A stretch of 64,000 nucleotides of DNA from Phanerochaete sordida (Eukaryota; Basidiomycota; Agaricomycetes; Polyporales; Phanerochaetaceae), in NCBI GenBank assembly GCA_019973155.2, contig BPQB01000009.1, positions 434,001 to 498,000 on the forward strand, in the 5' to 3' direction. Shown here piece after piece: positions 44,736-55,693 of the stretch (positions are counted from its first letter, which is position 1; every line of letters starts with the position of its first letter). A program made the position numbers and the translations under genes. A model generated the notes under the pieces. That model was not told the origin of the DNA. It saw only the letters and a program-made list of their open reading frames with translations, and did no database searches.

Positions 44736-45376
44736 TTACTCCTCGTCCTCCTCAGCCTCCTCCTCGTCCTCCTCGGCCTCTTCCCGCTGGGCCTCGACGA
44801 CCGCAGTCGCGATACGGTCGAGATCCCGCTGACCGTCCTGGCTGATGCGGCGGCCGCCGTTGTCGGTCTTCTCGAGGACACCGATCTTCTCGAGCGACTG
44901 GCAGATCTTGCGCTGGACGGACGCAGAGGCGTCCGCGTGGTGTGAGGGGCGGTTGCCCCGGCGCTTAGCGCCACCGTGAAGCTTGGTGAGAGCACCGATG
45001 CCGACGTCCTTGCGGAGGTAGATGTGCCGTGCGACAGCAGCTGTATAGATTGCATCGAGGGGGTACAGGACATGGATAGGAAGGGAGGGACATAGTGGTT
45101 ATTATCTCCATCTGACGGTGCGCAGAGCATACTGAGTACGGACCTGCGCGGACGTAGTACCAGTCGGGGTCGTAGGGAGCGAGCTCCTTGAACGCGCCGG
45201 TCTTGACGATGTCAACCCATGTGGGGACCTCGAGCTTGCCGGAACGCTTGAGGTGGGAAGAGTAGGCGGCGATGAAGGCCTCCGCGCTGCAGGGTCGTAC
45301 GTTCGGTCAATATCGCTCGAATTTTGGCAGATTTTGGACTTGCAGGAACGCACCTGATGTCACGTACTCCCGGCAT
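44736..45376 (-). CDS. RPS19: 40S ribosomal protein S19 (eS19)
   Basis: Three exons give 156 residues: 45354-45376, 45144-45286, 44736-45040. The sequence follows the eukaryotic family throughout: [90 protein letters not shown] and [14 protein letters not shown]. It is a small-subunit head protein needed for 18S rRNA maturation. The C-terminus carries an extra acidic tail of Glu/Asp residues (about 20), longer than in yeast. The first coding exon is short, and the second intron is 103 bases, typical of introns in ribosomal protein genes. It is divergent from an F-box gene. Confidence 0.95.
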
Positions 45377-45832
45377 TTTGGTGAAAGAGAGGAATTACCT
45401 TGCGAAACGGCGGCGTAGGGTACGGCGGGCGCGACGTTGACGGCGGTAGCGAGACACAATTAGAGTTCAGACTCAGCCGTCCTCTTCCGGTCGTTCTGTG
45501 CAGTTTCTCGCTGCTGACTAAGCGGCGCTCTCCGCTTTTTCGCCTCTTTTGTCTCGCACCTCCGTGGGCGCCTAGACCTCTTGCCCGCTCACGCTATTGT
45601 TTTCGCTGTATCTTGCGCCTTTCTGCCTCAGGTGCCGTCTGGGAGCTCCAATGTCGACGCTTTGTTGCTCTCGCTCTCCTCGCTCATTTTCTGGCGGACA
45701 TGTGTGCGAAACATCACGCTTTGAGGTCTGACAGCCCTCGGCGTCTGGGTAAGAGCAGTCTACGTAGGGTTTCCCACGGCCAAGCATTTCGTCACTGCCA
45801 CCGTCTCTGCTCACCGCCAGCAACAGCATCGA
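45377..45832. promoter_or_regulatory. Divergent promoter region, RPS19 / F-box gene
   Basis: 456 bases between outward-pointing start codons. The side next to RPS19 is CT-rich on the coding strand, as expected for ribosomal protein leaders. A GTAATT-like donor and the pyrimidine-rich run just upstream of the ATG could mark a 5' leader intron. Confidence 0.4.
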
Positions 45833-47371
45833 ATGGGCCCCGCTCGACACGACGAATACCACCTCAAGTGCCTTTGCTCGCCATATGACGACACGCAGCT
45901 CGCCACCGTCAGACACCTCCCCGTCGAGCTTCTGATTCACATCTTCCTCACGCTTGCCGAGACCTCTGGTGACTACCCCTTAGCTCCGCTCCTCCTCTCG
46001 CAAGTCTGCCGCTTCTGGAGGGACATTGTACTGCATTTGCCACCCATATGGCGTTATATCTTCTTACACGACACCCGCCCTATCGCTGCGCTACATGCTC
46101 AAGCTAATCTTTGGGCGGAGCGCGCATTAACACACCCACTCGATATCCACGTCCACCTCACACACGGAGACAATCTCCTCCCAGTGCTTTCACCGCTCCT
46201 GGCGCATATCCGGAGATGGGGGCGATGTAGATTGACGGGGACGGTTCAGGAGGATGTAGACTTCCGCTCGTTCTCCGCGGACGGTTCGCTCGCGCTGCTG
46301 GACAACTTGTCCATCACCATACAGAGCCCCTTTGACACAGACGATGCCGTAGTCACGCCTACCCATCCGAGGGAGACGATTTTTGATCACGGCTCGCCGC
46401 TGCACCTCGGTCCTCACACCTCGCGCTTCCACAGGGTCTACATGAACATCGAGCTCTTCCGACTCCCCGTTCCTCGCTACATGTCCGCGGTTCATCTCCG
46501 CAGCCTCGTCATCCGGGAGAAGTCCATGCAGGTGGTGCCAGACCCTGTGCGTTTCATCAACTTCCTCTCCTGCTTCCCCGAGTTGCGGGTCCTGCATTAC
46601 ATCGGCTTCCCCCACGAGCCTCCTCCTCCGAAGGACCGCTGCCCGACGCACATCGCTCGCCTTCCCCGACTCCACACATTAGTGCTGCATAGCACGTGCG
46701 CCGTGCGCGCCGTCCTGTCACACATCGACGCACCCGAGCTCACTGAGCTGTACCTCGAACACACGAACATGGAGTTCGAGCTGCACCACGCGGCTGCATT
46801 CACGGCGGACCCGGAAGACGGGGACAGCGAGGACGAAAGTCACGACTTCTCGCAGTCGCCCTGGAGCGACCACGCCACCGGGATGGGCCTCCGAAGCCTT
46901 CTCCGTCGCAGCAAGCCTCCCCTCGAGGTGCTGGAGATGGACTACGCGGATATGCGCACGAAGGACTTCATGTGGTGCTTCGACCACTTGGACACACTGC
47001 AGGAGTTCCGAATCGTGGCGTCCGACATGTCCGACAAGGTCATTGCCATGCTGGCGCCCTACCGAACCGGGGTTGATGCCCAGGCGACGGACATGGAGGT
47101 CGACGAGGTGCCGCTGGTCCCGAGCGATACGACGGCGTTGCGCGTACGGCTGCCGCGGCTGTCCGCGCTGGAGCTGTGGAACTGCCAGCGGCTCACGGGC
47201 GACGCGGTGGTGGATGCGCTGGGGGCGCGGGTGCGGCTCACGGACAATCTGGACCGGAACGCGCACGCGAAGCTGGCGGACGTCGCAGTCATCAACTGCG
47301 CGAACTTCCTGCCGCGGCATGTGATGAGCCTTTCGCCTTTGCTGGGCACGAGGCTGCGGACGACTGGCTGA
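45833..47371 (+). CDS. F-box domain protein
   Basis: Single exon, 512 residues. The F-box spans about residues 24-75: TVRHLPVELLIHIFLTLAE, LLLSQVCRFWRDIVLHLPPIW. This LPxEILxxIF...VCRxWRxIAxxxPxLW pattern is the classic basidiomycete F-box. The rest is an LRR-like array (MSAVHLRSLVIREKS, CFPELRVLHYIGFP, LPRLHTLVLHSTC, DAPELTELYLEHTN, PPLEVLEMDYADM, LPRLSALELWNCQRLTGDAV) with an acidic linker near GDSEDESHD. It should bind Skp1 and present a substrate to an SCF ligase; the target is unknown. It is the clearest F-box gene in the window. Confidence 0.85.
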   Translation: MGPARHDEYHLKCLCSPYDDTQLATVRHLPVELLIHIFLTLAETSGDYPLAPLLLSQVCRFWRDIVLHLPPIWRYIFLHDTRPIAALHAQANLWAERALTHPLDIHVHLTHGDNLLPVLSPLLAHIRRWGRCRLTGTVQEDVDFRSFSADGSLALLDNLSITIQSPFDTDDAVVTPTHPRETIFDHGSPLHLGPHTSRFHRVYMNIELFRLPVPRYMSAVHLRSLVIREKSMQVVPDPVRFINFLSCFPELRVLHYIGFPHEPPPPKDRCPTHIARLPRLHTLVLHSTCAVRAVLSHIDAPELTELYLEHTNMEFELHHAAAFTADPEDGDSEDESHDFSQSPWSDHATGMGLRSLLRRSKPPLEVLEMDYADMRTKDFMWCFDHLDTLQEFRIVASDMSDKVIAMLAPYRTGVDAQATDMEVDEVPLVPSDTTALRVRLPRLSALELWNCQRLTGDAVVDALGARVRLTDNLDRNAHAKLADVAVINCANFLPRHVMSLSPLLGTRLRTTG

Positions 47372-47986
47372 CGGACGCGTCGTCGAATCAACGCGCGGTC
47401 TGTTCGCAGACGATTGCATTCTTACTCTGGAGACATCTTTACATAGTTGCATCTGTATCATTAGCAGTAGTCTAGTCCATGGTGGAGCGTCGATAATCAC
47501 ATCGAGTCCCATCTTCGTGCCGAGTGCGGGTTTCAAGCTTCAGAGGCACAAGCCTGCCCAAGTCGAGCCGGACCTGGACCGTCGAGCGCCCGCCAGACCT
47601 GAGGGCCAGGCGGCGCGTCTTGCACAGCAATCGCAGCGACGAGGAGGCGTTCGCAGCCGTCAGAGACGATGCGCAAGCACAGTCCGTCGGTGGCAAGGAT
47701 GGTGTCGGGCGTGCGCAGAGCAGCGGCCGATGAGCAGACATCAGTGGATAGCAGTCAGGAGCGCGTTTCGTCATGGGATTTAGCATGACGGCCGTGCCTC
47801 CCGCGATATTTCAGACGGGGCCATTGCCCAGGCAGGCCGCGGAAGGCCTCACCCAGACCCTCTCCTGCCCGCCCCGTACCGCATCGCGCACGCGTCCTCC
47901 GCGCTATATAAGCCCTCGCCGCGCTCTGCACTCGACATCGCACCCCCTCCCCGATAACACACACGACATCCCCCGTCATCCACACG
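47372..47986. promoter_or_regulatory. Upstream region of pyruvate decarboxylase
   Basis: 615 bases. The distal part is without features; the last 110 bases have a clear TATA box and a CT-rich leader, which fits a highly expressed glycolytic gene. Confidence 0.5.
47905..47911 (+). promoter_or_regulatory. TATA box of pyruvate decarboxylase gene
   Basis: TATATAA in a GC-rich setting, about 76 bases upstream of the ATG at 47987; the leader in between is CT-rich. Confidence 0.65.
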
Positions 47987-50197
47987 ATGGCCCAGTCCCA
48001 AGCGCAGGCGACGACGCAGGTCGTGGCCGGCCTCCAGGCCGAGGTCAACCGCCTCAAGCACGAACTCGAGACCATGCAGGTCGCCGACCAGATCCCCTCC
48101 GCGGGCAAGACCTGCACGATTGCGGACTACCTCCTCGAGCGACTCGTCCAGCTCAAGGTCACGGTACGCCCGACTTCTATCTACGCCTACTCTCCGCATT
48201 CCTGACCGCCCTGCAGGAAATCTTTGGCGTGCCTGGAGACTTCAACCTCGGTATGCACTGTCGGGCATGCTCCCGTGACGCGTTCTGACGTTATCCTAGG
48301 CTTCCTGGACTACATAGAATCAAGCTCCAAGCTCGAGTGGGCAGGAAACTGGTACGTCGTATCTGTTCGCGCGCATACAGCCGTCACTCATGTGCTCTAG
48401 CAACGAGCTGAACGCAGCATATGCCGCTGACGGCTACGCTCGCGTCAAGGAAGGAAGCCTCGGCGTGCTCGTCACGACCTTCGGTGTCGGCGAGCTCAGC
48501 GCGACGAACGGCATCGCAGGCGCCTTCTCCGAGCGCGTCCCCGTCCTGCACATCGTCGGCGTCCCGAGCACCGCGCAGCAGAAGAGCAAGCCCATGCTCC
48601 ACCACACGCTCGGCGACGGGCGCTACGACGCGTACCTCAAGGCCGCGGAGCAGTTCGCGATCTCGACCGCGTCGCTCCAGGACAAGTCGACCGCGCCGGC
48701 CGAGATCGACCGCCTCATCACGGAATGCGTCGTCACCGCGCGCCCCGTGTACCTCATGCTCCCGACGGACCTCGTCCACGAGCAGATCTCCTCGAAGCGC
48801 CTCCTGACCCCGCTCAACGTCGAGCCGCCAGAGAACGACCCCGAGATCGAGAACTTCGTACTCGATGAGATTGTCAAGCTGATCGAGGAGGCCGATCGCG
48901 ACGTCGTCCTCCTCGTCGACGCGTGCGCGATCAGGCATAACGTCAAGAAGGAGGTCTTCGAGTTCGCGGAGAGGACTCACTTCCCGGTCTACTCTGCGCC
49001 AATGGGCAAGACGGCGATACCCGAAGACTATGACCGCTACGGTGGAGTACGTGCTTCCTTGGCTGTCTTTGCGTCTGTCTAACGCTTGCCTAGATTTACG
49101 TCGGAACGATCAGTCGACCAGAGATCAAGGAGAAGGTCGAGAGTGCGAAGCTGCTTCTTTCCATCGGTGGTCTGAAGAGCGACTTCAACACTGGAAACTT
49201 CACCTACCAGATCCCCACCACAAGGACGATCGAGGTACGCTCCAGCATTTTCGCTCTGCAACCTGGTGCTGACCCACGCTTTGTAGCTCCACTCTGACCA
49301 CACTCGCATCCGCTTCGCGGCCTACCACGGCATCGGCATGAAGCGTCTGCTGCCCAAGCTCACGCACCGCATGCAGCCCTTCAGGGAGGACGCGAAGGCG
49401 CTCACGGTCCCCAAGTTCACGCTCCCCGTCCCGCAGGAGGACAACGAGACGATTTCGCACCTCTGGCTCTGGCCGCGCGTCGGCCAGTTCTTCAAGAAGG
49501 GCGATGTCATCGTCGCCGAGACCGGCACGTCCAGCTTCGGCATCCTCGACGTGCCCCTGCCCGGCGGCTCCGTCTTCGTCTCGCAGATTCTGTGGGGCAG
49601 CATCGGGTGGACGGTCGGCAGCACGCTTGGTGCCGCTATTGCCGCGCGCGACATCGGCCTCAACCGCGTCATCCTCTTCGTTGGAGACGGCAGCATGTGC
49701 GTCTCCGCCCACTTCGTGCTGCAGTGCATGCGCTGACAATCACCTTGGCAGCCAATTGACGGTGCAGGAGCTCTCGACGATGATGCGCACCGGCGTCAAG
49801 CCCATCATCTTCCTGCTCAACAACAGCGGGTACACCATCGAGCGGTACCTGCACGGCGAGAAGGCGCGCTACAACGACATCATCAACTGGTGAGCCGCCC
49901 CGTTCTGCCGCGCCGACGCGTCTGCTGACTGGCCCGCGCAGGGAATGGACGAAGCTCCTCGAGACGATGGGCGGCGTCGAGGGCGAGACGTGCCAGTCGT
50001 ACACGGTGCGCACGAAGAGCGAGCTCTCGGCGCTGCTCGACGACGCCGCGTTCGCGCGCGCGGACAAGATCCAGCTCGTCGAGATGATGATGCCGATGCA
50101 CGACGCGCCGCGCGCGCTCAAGGTCCAGGCCGAGCTCAGCGGCAAGATGAACAAGTACGTCTCCGTCGGCGTCAAGACCGCGAGCGACACGCTGTGA
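47987..50197 (+). CDS. PDC: Pyruvate decarboxylase
   Basis: Eight exons give 617 residues: 47987-48163, 48217-48250, 48300-48351, 48401-49046, 49094-49234, 49287-49696, 49752-49889, 49942-50197. It uses thiamine diphosphate and Mg to convert pyruvate to acetaldehyde and CO2 in alcoholic fermentation, in the cytosol. Evidence: [24 protein letters not shown], the cofactor-activating Glu in [17 protein letters not shown], the active-site His pair in [11 protein letters not shown], and the ThDP site VGDGSIQLTVQE with [10 protein letters not shown] about 30 residues on. An N-terminal extension of about 38 residues, predicted helical, precedes the family start. The gene has a strong TATA promoter. 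Phenylpyruvate or indolepyruvate decarboxylases are related, but the residues favour pyruvate. Confidence 0.95.
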
Positions 50198-50923
50198 GCG
50201 GCGCGTGCTGGCGATGAAAAGGGTGTAGCAATAGACTGTAGAGGAGCGGAATCGGCCATGGACTCATCACTGTAGTATCAACCTGTTTCGGCAAGAGAAG
50301 CTGTAGAGTAAAGGTCACTGTGTTTGTACATCATCGACGTTTGTGATAGACCAATTCGTTGTGCAATCTGTGGGAGATCTGTGGCTTGGCAAGCGGTTCT
50401 CGGGAAGTGCTTCAGGGGGCTGCGGGCTTTTTGATACGCGGAGGCGTCGTGGCGTCCGGGTGGCGTCCCGAGCTCATACACCTTGCCCGGTGCGTTCAAA
50501 CTGATTCTGGTCGCGCTTTGGACTGACATGGGTGTGCGTATGTAGTGCCACAGAACATAATATATATTTTGCACTACAATAATCGAGTATAGTCGACCCC
50601 AGCCTCTTGCGTCGAGTTTGCTTGCTTTGCTTCAGTCTAGTGGTGCTAAGGCTCTGCAGGCACGGCGCGCCACGCTATGTAATCTATCTATCACTTGGCG
50701 AGCAGCACTCATTCACTCCTTCGTCACTGTTCTCGGATGGCGAGGTGAGCTCTTCACTCATAGTTCCCAGCCGTATCGAAGCATGTGCAAATGCTACTCT
50801 GAATCTGAGTCAAACATATGGTCCATTTCCATTCTCGTAGTCCTGAAAGTATACACTAGTCCTATATAATCCGTGGTCATATCATAACTATTATACAACG
50901 TTATCTGTTCAGACGTCTCTTCC
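50198..50923. other. Convergent 3' spacer
   Basis: 726 bases between the ends of pyruvate decarboxylase and the aspartic protease gene. AT-rich towards 50.8 kb. No gene-like signal. Confidence 0.5.
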
Positions 50924-52547
50924 TTAGTTGGTGGTCGCGTCCGTGAACGACGTCGTCGCGAGCCCGACCTGGGCGTTGCCGGTGTCGAACACGCTGTAGA
51001 AGCGCTGCAGGAACGCGAAGCCGTCTGCGGCGAGTCAGCACGCGGTCATACAGGACGTAGGTGGAGAGTACGCACTGATGAAGTCGAGGCCCTGGCCGCT
51101 CGGGCTGCCCATGTCCGCGACGACAAGGTAGATGCTGCTGTCGTCGCCGCCGAGCACCGCGTTCTGCGAGCGCGGCCAGATCTGCGCGTTCGCCGTGAGC
51201 TCGAAGGTCGTGCCGCCTGCGGGTCCACGTATGTCAGCACGAGGCACACGACGGCAGCGCGCGGGCGGCACGCACCGATGGTGAAGAAGAGGCTCTGGAG
51301 CTTGTTGAACTGCGCCTCGGTGAGCTTGAGGAGCCCCGTGGCCTGGTCCATCGTCGCGCCCGTCGCCTTCTGGTACGCCTGGAACGCGTCCGTCGCGATC
51401 ATGAGCAGCGTCGTGCCGGTGTCGACGATGCCCGCGGAGCCGCTGAGCAGGCTCGTGCCCTGGCCGTACGCGAGGTCCTGGTCGATGCCCCAGTAGTTGC
51501 TCGCGGGCGACGTCTTCGTGATCGGCACGAAGGTCACGTCGCCGGTGATCCTGCCGCGCGGTCAGCACTGCGGTGCGCGCACAGAAGGAGGGGACACGCA
51601 CTTGCTCGAGTCGATGCCGCCGAAGGTGAGCTCGCCGTTGATCGCGCCCTCCGTCGTCGTCGGCTCGTAGAAGATGCCGAGCGAGTCGGACGTGATCGTG
51701 CCCTGCGAGAACAGGTTGTCGACGACGGTCGGGACCATGCTCTGGCCCGAGACGGTGCCCTGGGTGAGGTCCGTGGGGCCGACACCGAGGATGCCGTCGA
51801 CGCCCTGGAAGCCCTGCGCCTGGGATGCGACGCCGATGGACTGGTTCTGGATGACGAGGCTGGGGCCGAGGGTGACAGTGTCCGTAACTGGAGTGGAGAG
51901 GTGAGAAACGGCAGATGTGGAGCCAGTGCGCGACTACTTACACTCAGTTCCCGAGAAGGAGCCAGAGCCGTAGCTGACGTTCTGCACATATGGTCAGCGC
52001 TAGAGACGTGAGGTGATGCGATAGCTCCACATACCACGCTGTCGCCCGTGGACTTGCTGGTGCTGGTCTTGACGTACTTCTGGTCAGCACCGACCCAGGT
52101 GTTGGAGGAACCTGCATGCCAGCGTGGTCAGCGACCATCAAGCAAACTCGACGCAGAGCACCCACCGGTGTCGATAAGGAGCGTGTAGTTGGTGGCGGGG
52201 CTGCCGACACCGACGGCTGCAGTGTAGGTCACCCCAGCGTCGGTGACGTCGACGCCAGTGCCGCTCGAGCTGGGCGCGGTGCCGGTGCTGCCGCCGGAGC
52301 CAGTGCCCGTGCCGGAGCCCGTCGTGCCGCCGCCGGTGTGGTGGTGGCGGGAGGCCTCCTCGCGCCCACCGTGGTGGTGGTGGTGGTTGCCGTGGCGCTT
52401 GCGAAGCTCGTGCACGCCGAGCGGGCCGTGCGGGCGGACGGCCTCGAGCATCTTCTGTGCGCGGGCCCGGTCGCGGGCGATGATGTCCTTGCCGTGGCGC
52501 GCGGCGATGCGGCCGACGAAGGGGATGGTGTTGGCCATGGTCGTCAT
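50924..52547 (-). CDS. Pepsin-like aspartic protease (family A1)
   Basis: Seven exons give 433 residues: 52166-52547, 52035-52111, 51942-51981, 51602-51887, 51276-51550, 51076-51216, 50924-51024. Both catalytic aspartates are present: LLIDTGSSNTWVG (Asp126) and AGIVDTGTTLLMI. The flap tyrosine lies in VSYGSGSFSGTE, and the end FAFLQRFYSVFDTGNAQVGL is typical. It resembles polyporopepsin-type enzymes of wood-decay fungi. Residues 2-45 have no evident signal peptide, which is odd for an A1 protease. A stretch near residues 50-70 is very rich in His (HGNHHHHHGG, ASRHHH), followed by a Gly/Ser/Thr linker. Either an upstream exon codes the signal peptide, or export is unconventional. The first intron splits the active-site DTGS codons. 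Confidence 0.92.
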
Positions 52548-55500
52548 GATGGGCGTGGTCTATGCGGTGGAGTGTCGTAGAGGTGCGGGTGTGTGGTCTA
52601 TGAGGTGAGGAGGCGGGTTTCTGGGGATGGCTAGGAGGAATACGCGGGCCTTAAGTACGCTCGGGGCGGGACGGCGGCCGCATTCTGGCACAATCGTCCG
52701 TCTGCTCCGCTGCAGAAAGCATGCAGTGTGCGAGGGCTCGCGGTGGTGACGGCTGTGGTGAAGATACGCTGACGTAGACCCACTGTCGCCCGAGGAATTC
52801 TCGAAAGGAAGACCCGAGCCACTTGCCCGAAGGCCCAGAGCTACAAAAATATCCTGCTGTCTGCAAGCAAAGGATCAGAACGCGAGGGCCCCATATCCGG
52901 CTGCAGCTTCCCATCACTCACTATCTGCAGCGCGCAATGCGCCAGCATCCAGAGCAGGAATGCTGGGAAGATTCGTGCCAGGTGAGACCGCGTATGTTGT
53001 CATGCGTGCCTCCTAGCGAGTGACTAAGTGGATCACCCAGAGCCTGTCAGAAAATGCGGCTGTACCGACCGGTGCCATGCTTCTCGTGTTCTCCTCGTGT
53101 CCTTCCTGGTTTGACGAGGTCCACAGCGAGCCAGGCACATGAGCAGTGCAGAGGTGGCCTGCTTCGCTGTGGATCGCGCCAGTCTCCACACTTCGCGTTG
53201 CTGGCAACCACCTGGAGTGGGAGTAGCTCGCGGTGGATGGAGGCCTTCTCGAGCACATGCTGGTGGCATCCGCGAGGCCCACGGCAGCCCCGGCCGTCGC
53301 CCGGCGGCTCCGAACTACGCATGCCTCTTTGGGACGCATGTCCCGGACGATCCTTCGGCGCCATCGGTGCCGATCATCTGCGATCTCAGCAGACCCTTGC
53401 TCTCGACGTCCACCAGCTCGCTATTTTTTTTGGATAGAATTGCTGCTGCAGCTCTGCAGGAGCTGCATGTCGTTGCTCGCTGTCTGCCCGGAGAGCCTCA
53501 GGCAAGCTCCACCTCGCCCCGGAGTTCCAGGACGAGGCAATCACACACGTTCCGGCCCGAGCCAACGTTTGCAGGTCTCGTCATCTCTGCAGTCACGGAT
53601 GGTCTAGCTCGAGCCCGAGTCTCGTGAGATAAAACGAGCTGATCCCTGCGGACAGAGCTTCACTGACCCACCCGCTGCGGTCAATGGAAGCTGATGAACC
53701 ATGTCAGCCCAACTCTCCACCCTCCAGGATTCGTTCCTCACTGCGCCGACGGTGAGTGCCAAACACCGAGAGGCTGTGTGCAGCTTCCTGACTTGAAATG
53801 TTTTGCAGGAAAATATCTACGGCCACCGCGAGCGAGCCGGCTGTGCAGCATGGAAGCGTCGCAGCTGCTGCGCGTGCTACCGCAGTCCCGCCAGACCTGG
53901 CGTCCAGCCTGTCCCTGACGCTGCTTCCACGGGCAGCGCGTTCCGGCTGAAGGCGAGGCTCATCCCTCGCTCGCAACGTCAGCGACTGACATCATGTGCA
54001 TCCAGCATCTGCGCCATGAATGGCGCCCCCTGCTCGATATAGGCCCGTCGTCACAGTCCGCCACGCTGTGCCGGTGCGCGTTCCCACAGCCTTGTGGCGC
54101 GGGCACGCGGCGGACGTCACTCCCGCCGGCCGCTCCAGGGGCCTGCAGATAGAGCTGCTGGCGCCGGATGTGCCTTTATGTGCCTTTGCACGAGGGCTGC
54201 GCCACGCTCCCGCCGCAGGGACGTACAGATACTGCCCGCGTTGTGGTCGTCAGGCGACCAGGAGCTGCTCAAGCCGGTCGGTCGAGTCGCCAGAGAGGAA
54301 GGGACGTTTCTCTTCCGATGTGTTCCTTGCGCGGCGTAAGACGTTATCTTGCCGCTGGAACTCGGGACTTTGGTCCAGCCGTGCTACGGTGGCAGCCTTC
54401 GTGGAAGTACCTCGGTATGTCGAGTATCCTGTGCGCATTTTTGCTGATTGTTCTCGGCGCAGCGCGGCTCGCCTGGCAAGTAGTGCGTGAAAAACAACGA
54501 ACTATCTAGGGAGCGATTGGTCAAAATCGCTGTCAGAAGGGTAATACGCCAGTCGAGCTCCTCCTAGAACCCTCCGAATTTGCATGTCAGGAACAGGCTG
54601 TCCTACCCTCGAATATATCGCTCGAGATGCGCAGCCATGACTACACATTCCTCCGCTGTACACCCAAATAGAATGTTTGGCAGGGTACAAGCCCCAAAGC
54701 ATTTCACATATCCTGGGCCACGAATCACGATGAAACACCGTGGACATCTCGACCGAGAGCAACAGCGGCAGCTTACGAATGAGCCTTCGCCTCACCCACC
54801 ATTGCTTCGTCGTCTAATGGTCTTACAGGTTTTCAGCGGATTCCCAGAACCAAACAGCAACGCAGATGTTACGGCCAGTGCTGTAAGCATTCGTAGACTG
54901 CTGCGAGTGATTGATATTTACATACGGTCATAGGAACTTGGGCTGCCTAGCAGTGCCCTCGAACGCACCGGGGCCTGGCACACCCTATCGCCCATATGTG
55001 GCTCCACATGAGAAACAAGTCAGACACGTGAGAGAGTGGCGACTCGACTCGGACGGCCATAGATCGCGCGGTGAGGCGTTGAGGCGCTGTCTATTTGTCC
55101 TTGTTTGAAATCGAAGCTGAGGCTTGCCTTACTGAGCGGTCGTCGGCGAACGAGTACAAGCCCAAGTGTACATGTCTTCGCGTGCGACGGATGGAGGTAT
55201 ACGATACCATGGGAAGAAATGGAGACGAAGACAATATATTCTGGGGAAACAAAGAGACTCGTCGGACGGGAGAGATGGCGCCCACTTAGGATGGCGCCAA
55301 CCGCAGCGGGGCGAACAACACGCTCCTCGCAAGCATCTGCTTGTTCTGCAAATTTACGTACACGTTCACTTTGAACAGCAGCCTCAGATAGCAAGCTGGA
55401 CGCTGCAAAGGTGGTTTATGTCCTCCAGCGTCCAGCGTCGTTAGCACCGGGATCTTCGAGGTGGAAATAGCACATGAACTGCGTGTTTCCGTCACAGTTG

Positions 55501-55693
55501 GCAGCTGTGCTGCGCAGCGTGATCCCGAGGACGTTGAGCGGCGTCGTGTGGGTATTGTTCGACGAGAGCTGGCGTTTCGCGGTGACGCGACGGGGCTGAG
55601 TCAGCGAGAACTCCGATTCTGGAGCGGACGGAGGGCAGCGACGGGCGACAAACACTCTCCTTTACCTCCACACCGCCATCCTTGCCAGCCAAG
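52548..55693. other. 3.1-kb stretch without a recognisable gene
   Basis: Between the starts of the protease (minus) and a secreted protein gene (plus). Many short frames on both strands, none with motifs, signal peptides or ordered splice sites. CTGCAG and CTGCA words are frequent, and there is a T8 run near 53426. Promoters of both flanking genes must lie at its ends. A noncoding RNA or a decayed element is possible but not supported. Confidence 0.4.

Noticed and set aside
54790..54860. tRNA-like start (CGTCGTCTAATGG)
   Set aside because: No cloverleaf could be drawn: no matching acceptor stem and no T-arm with the usual TTCGA loop at the right distance.
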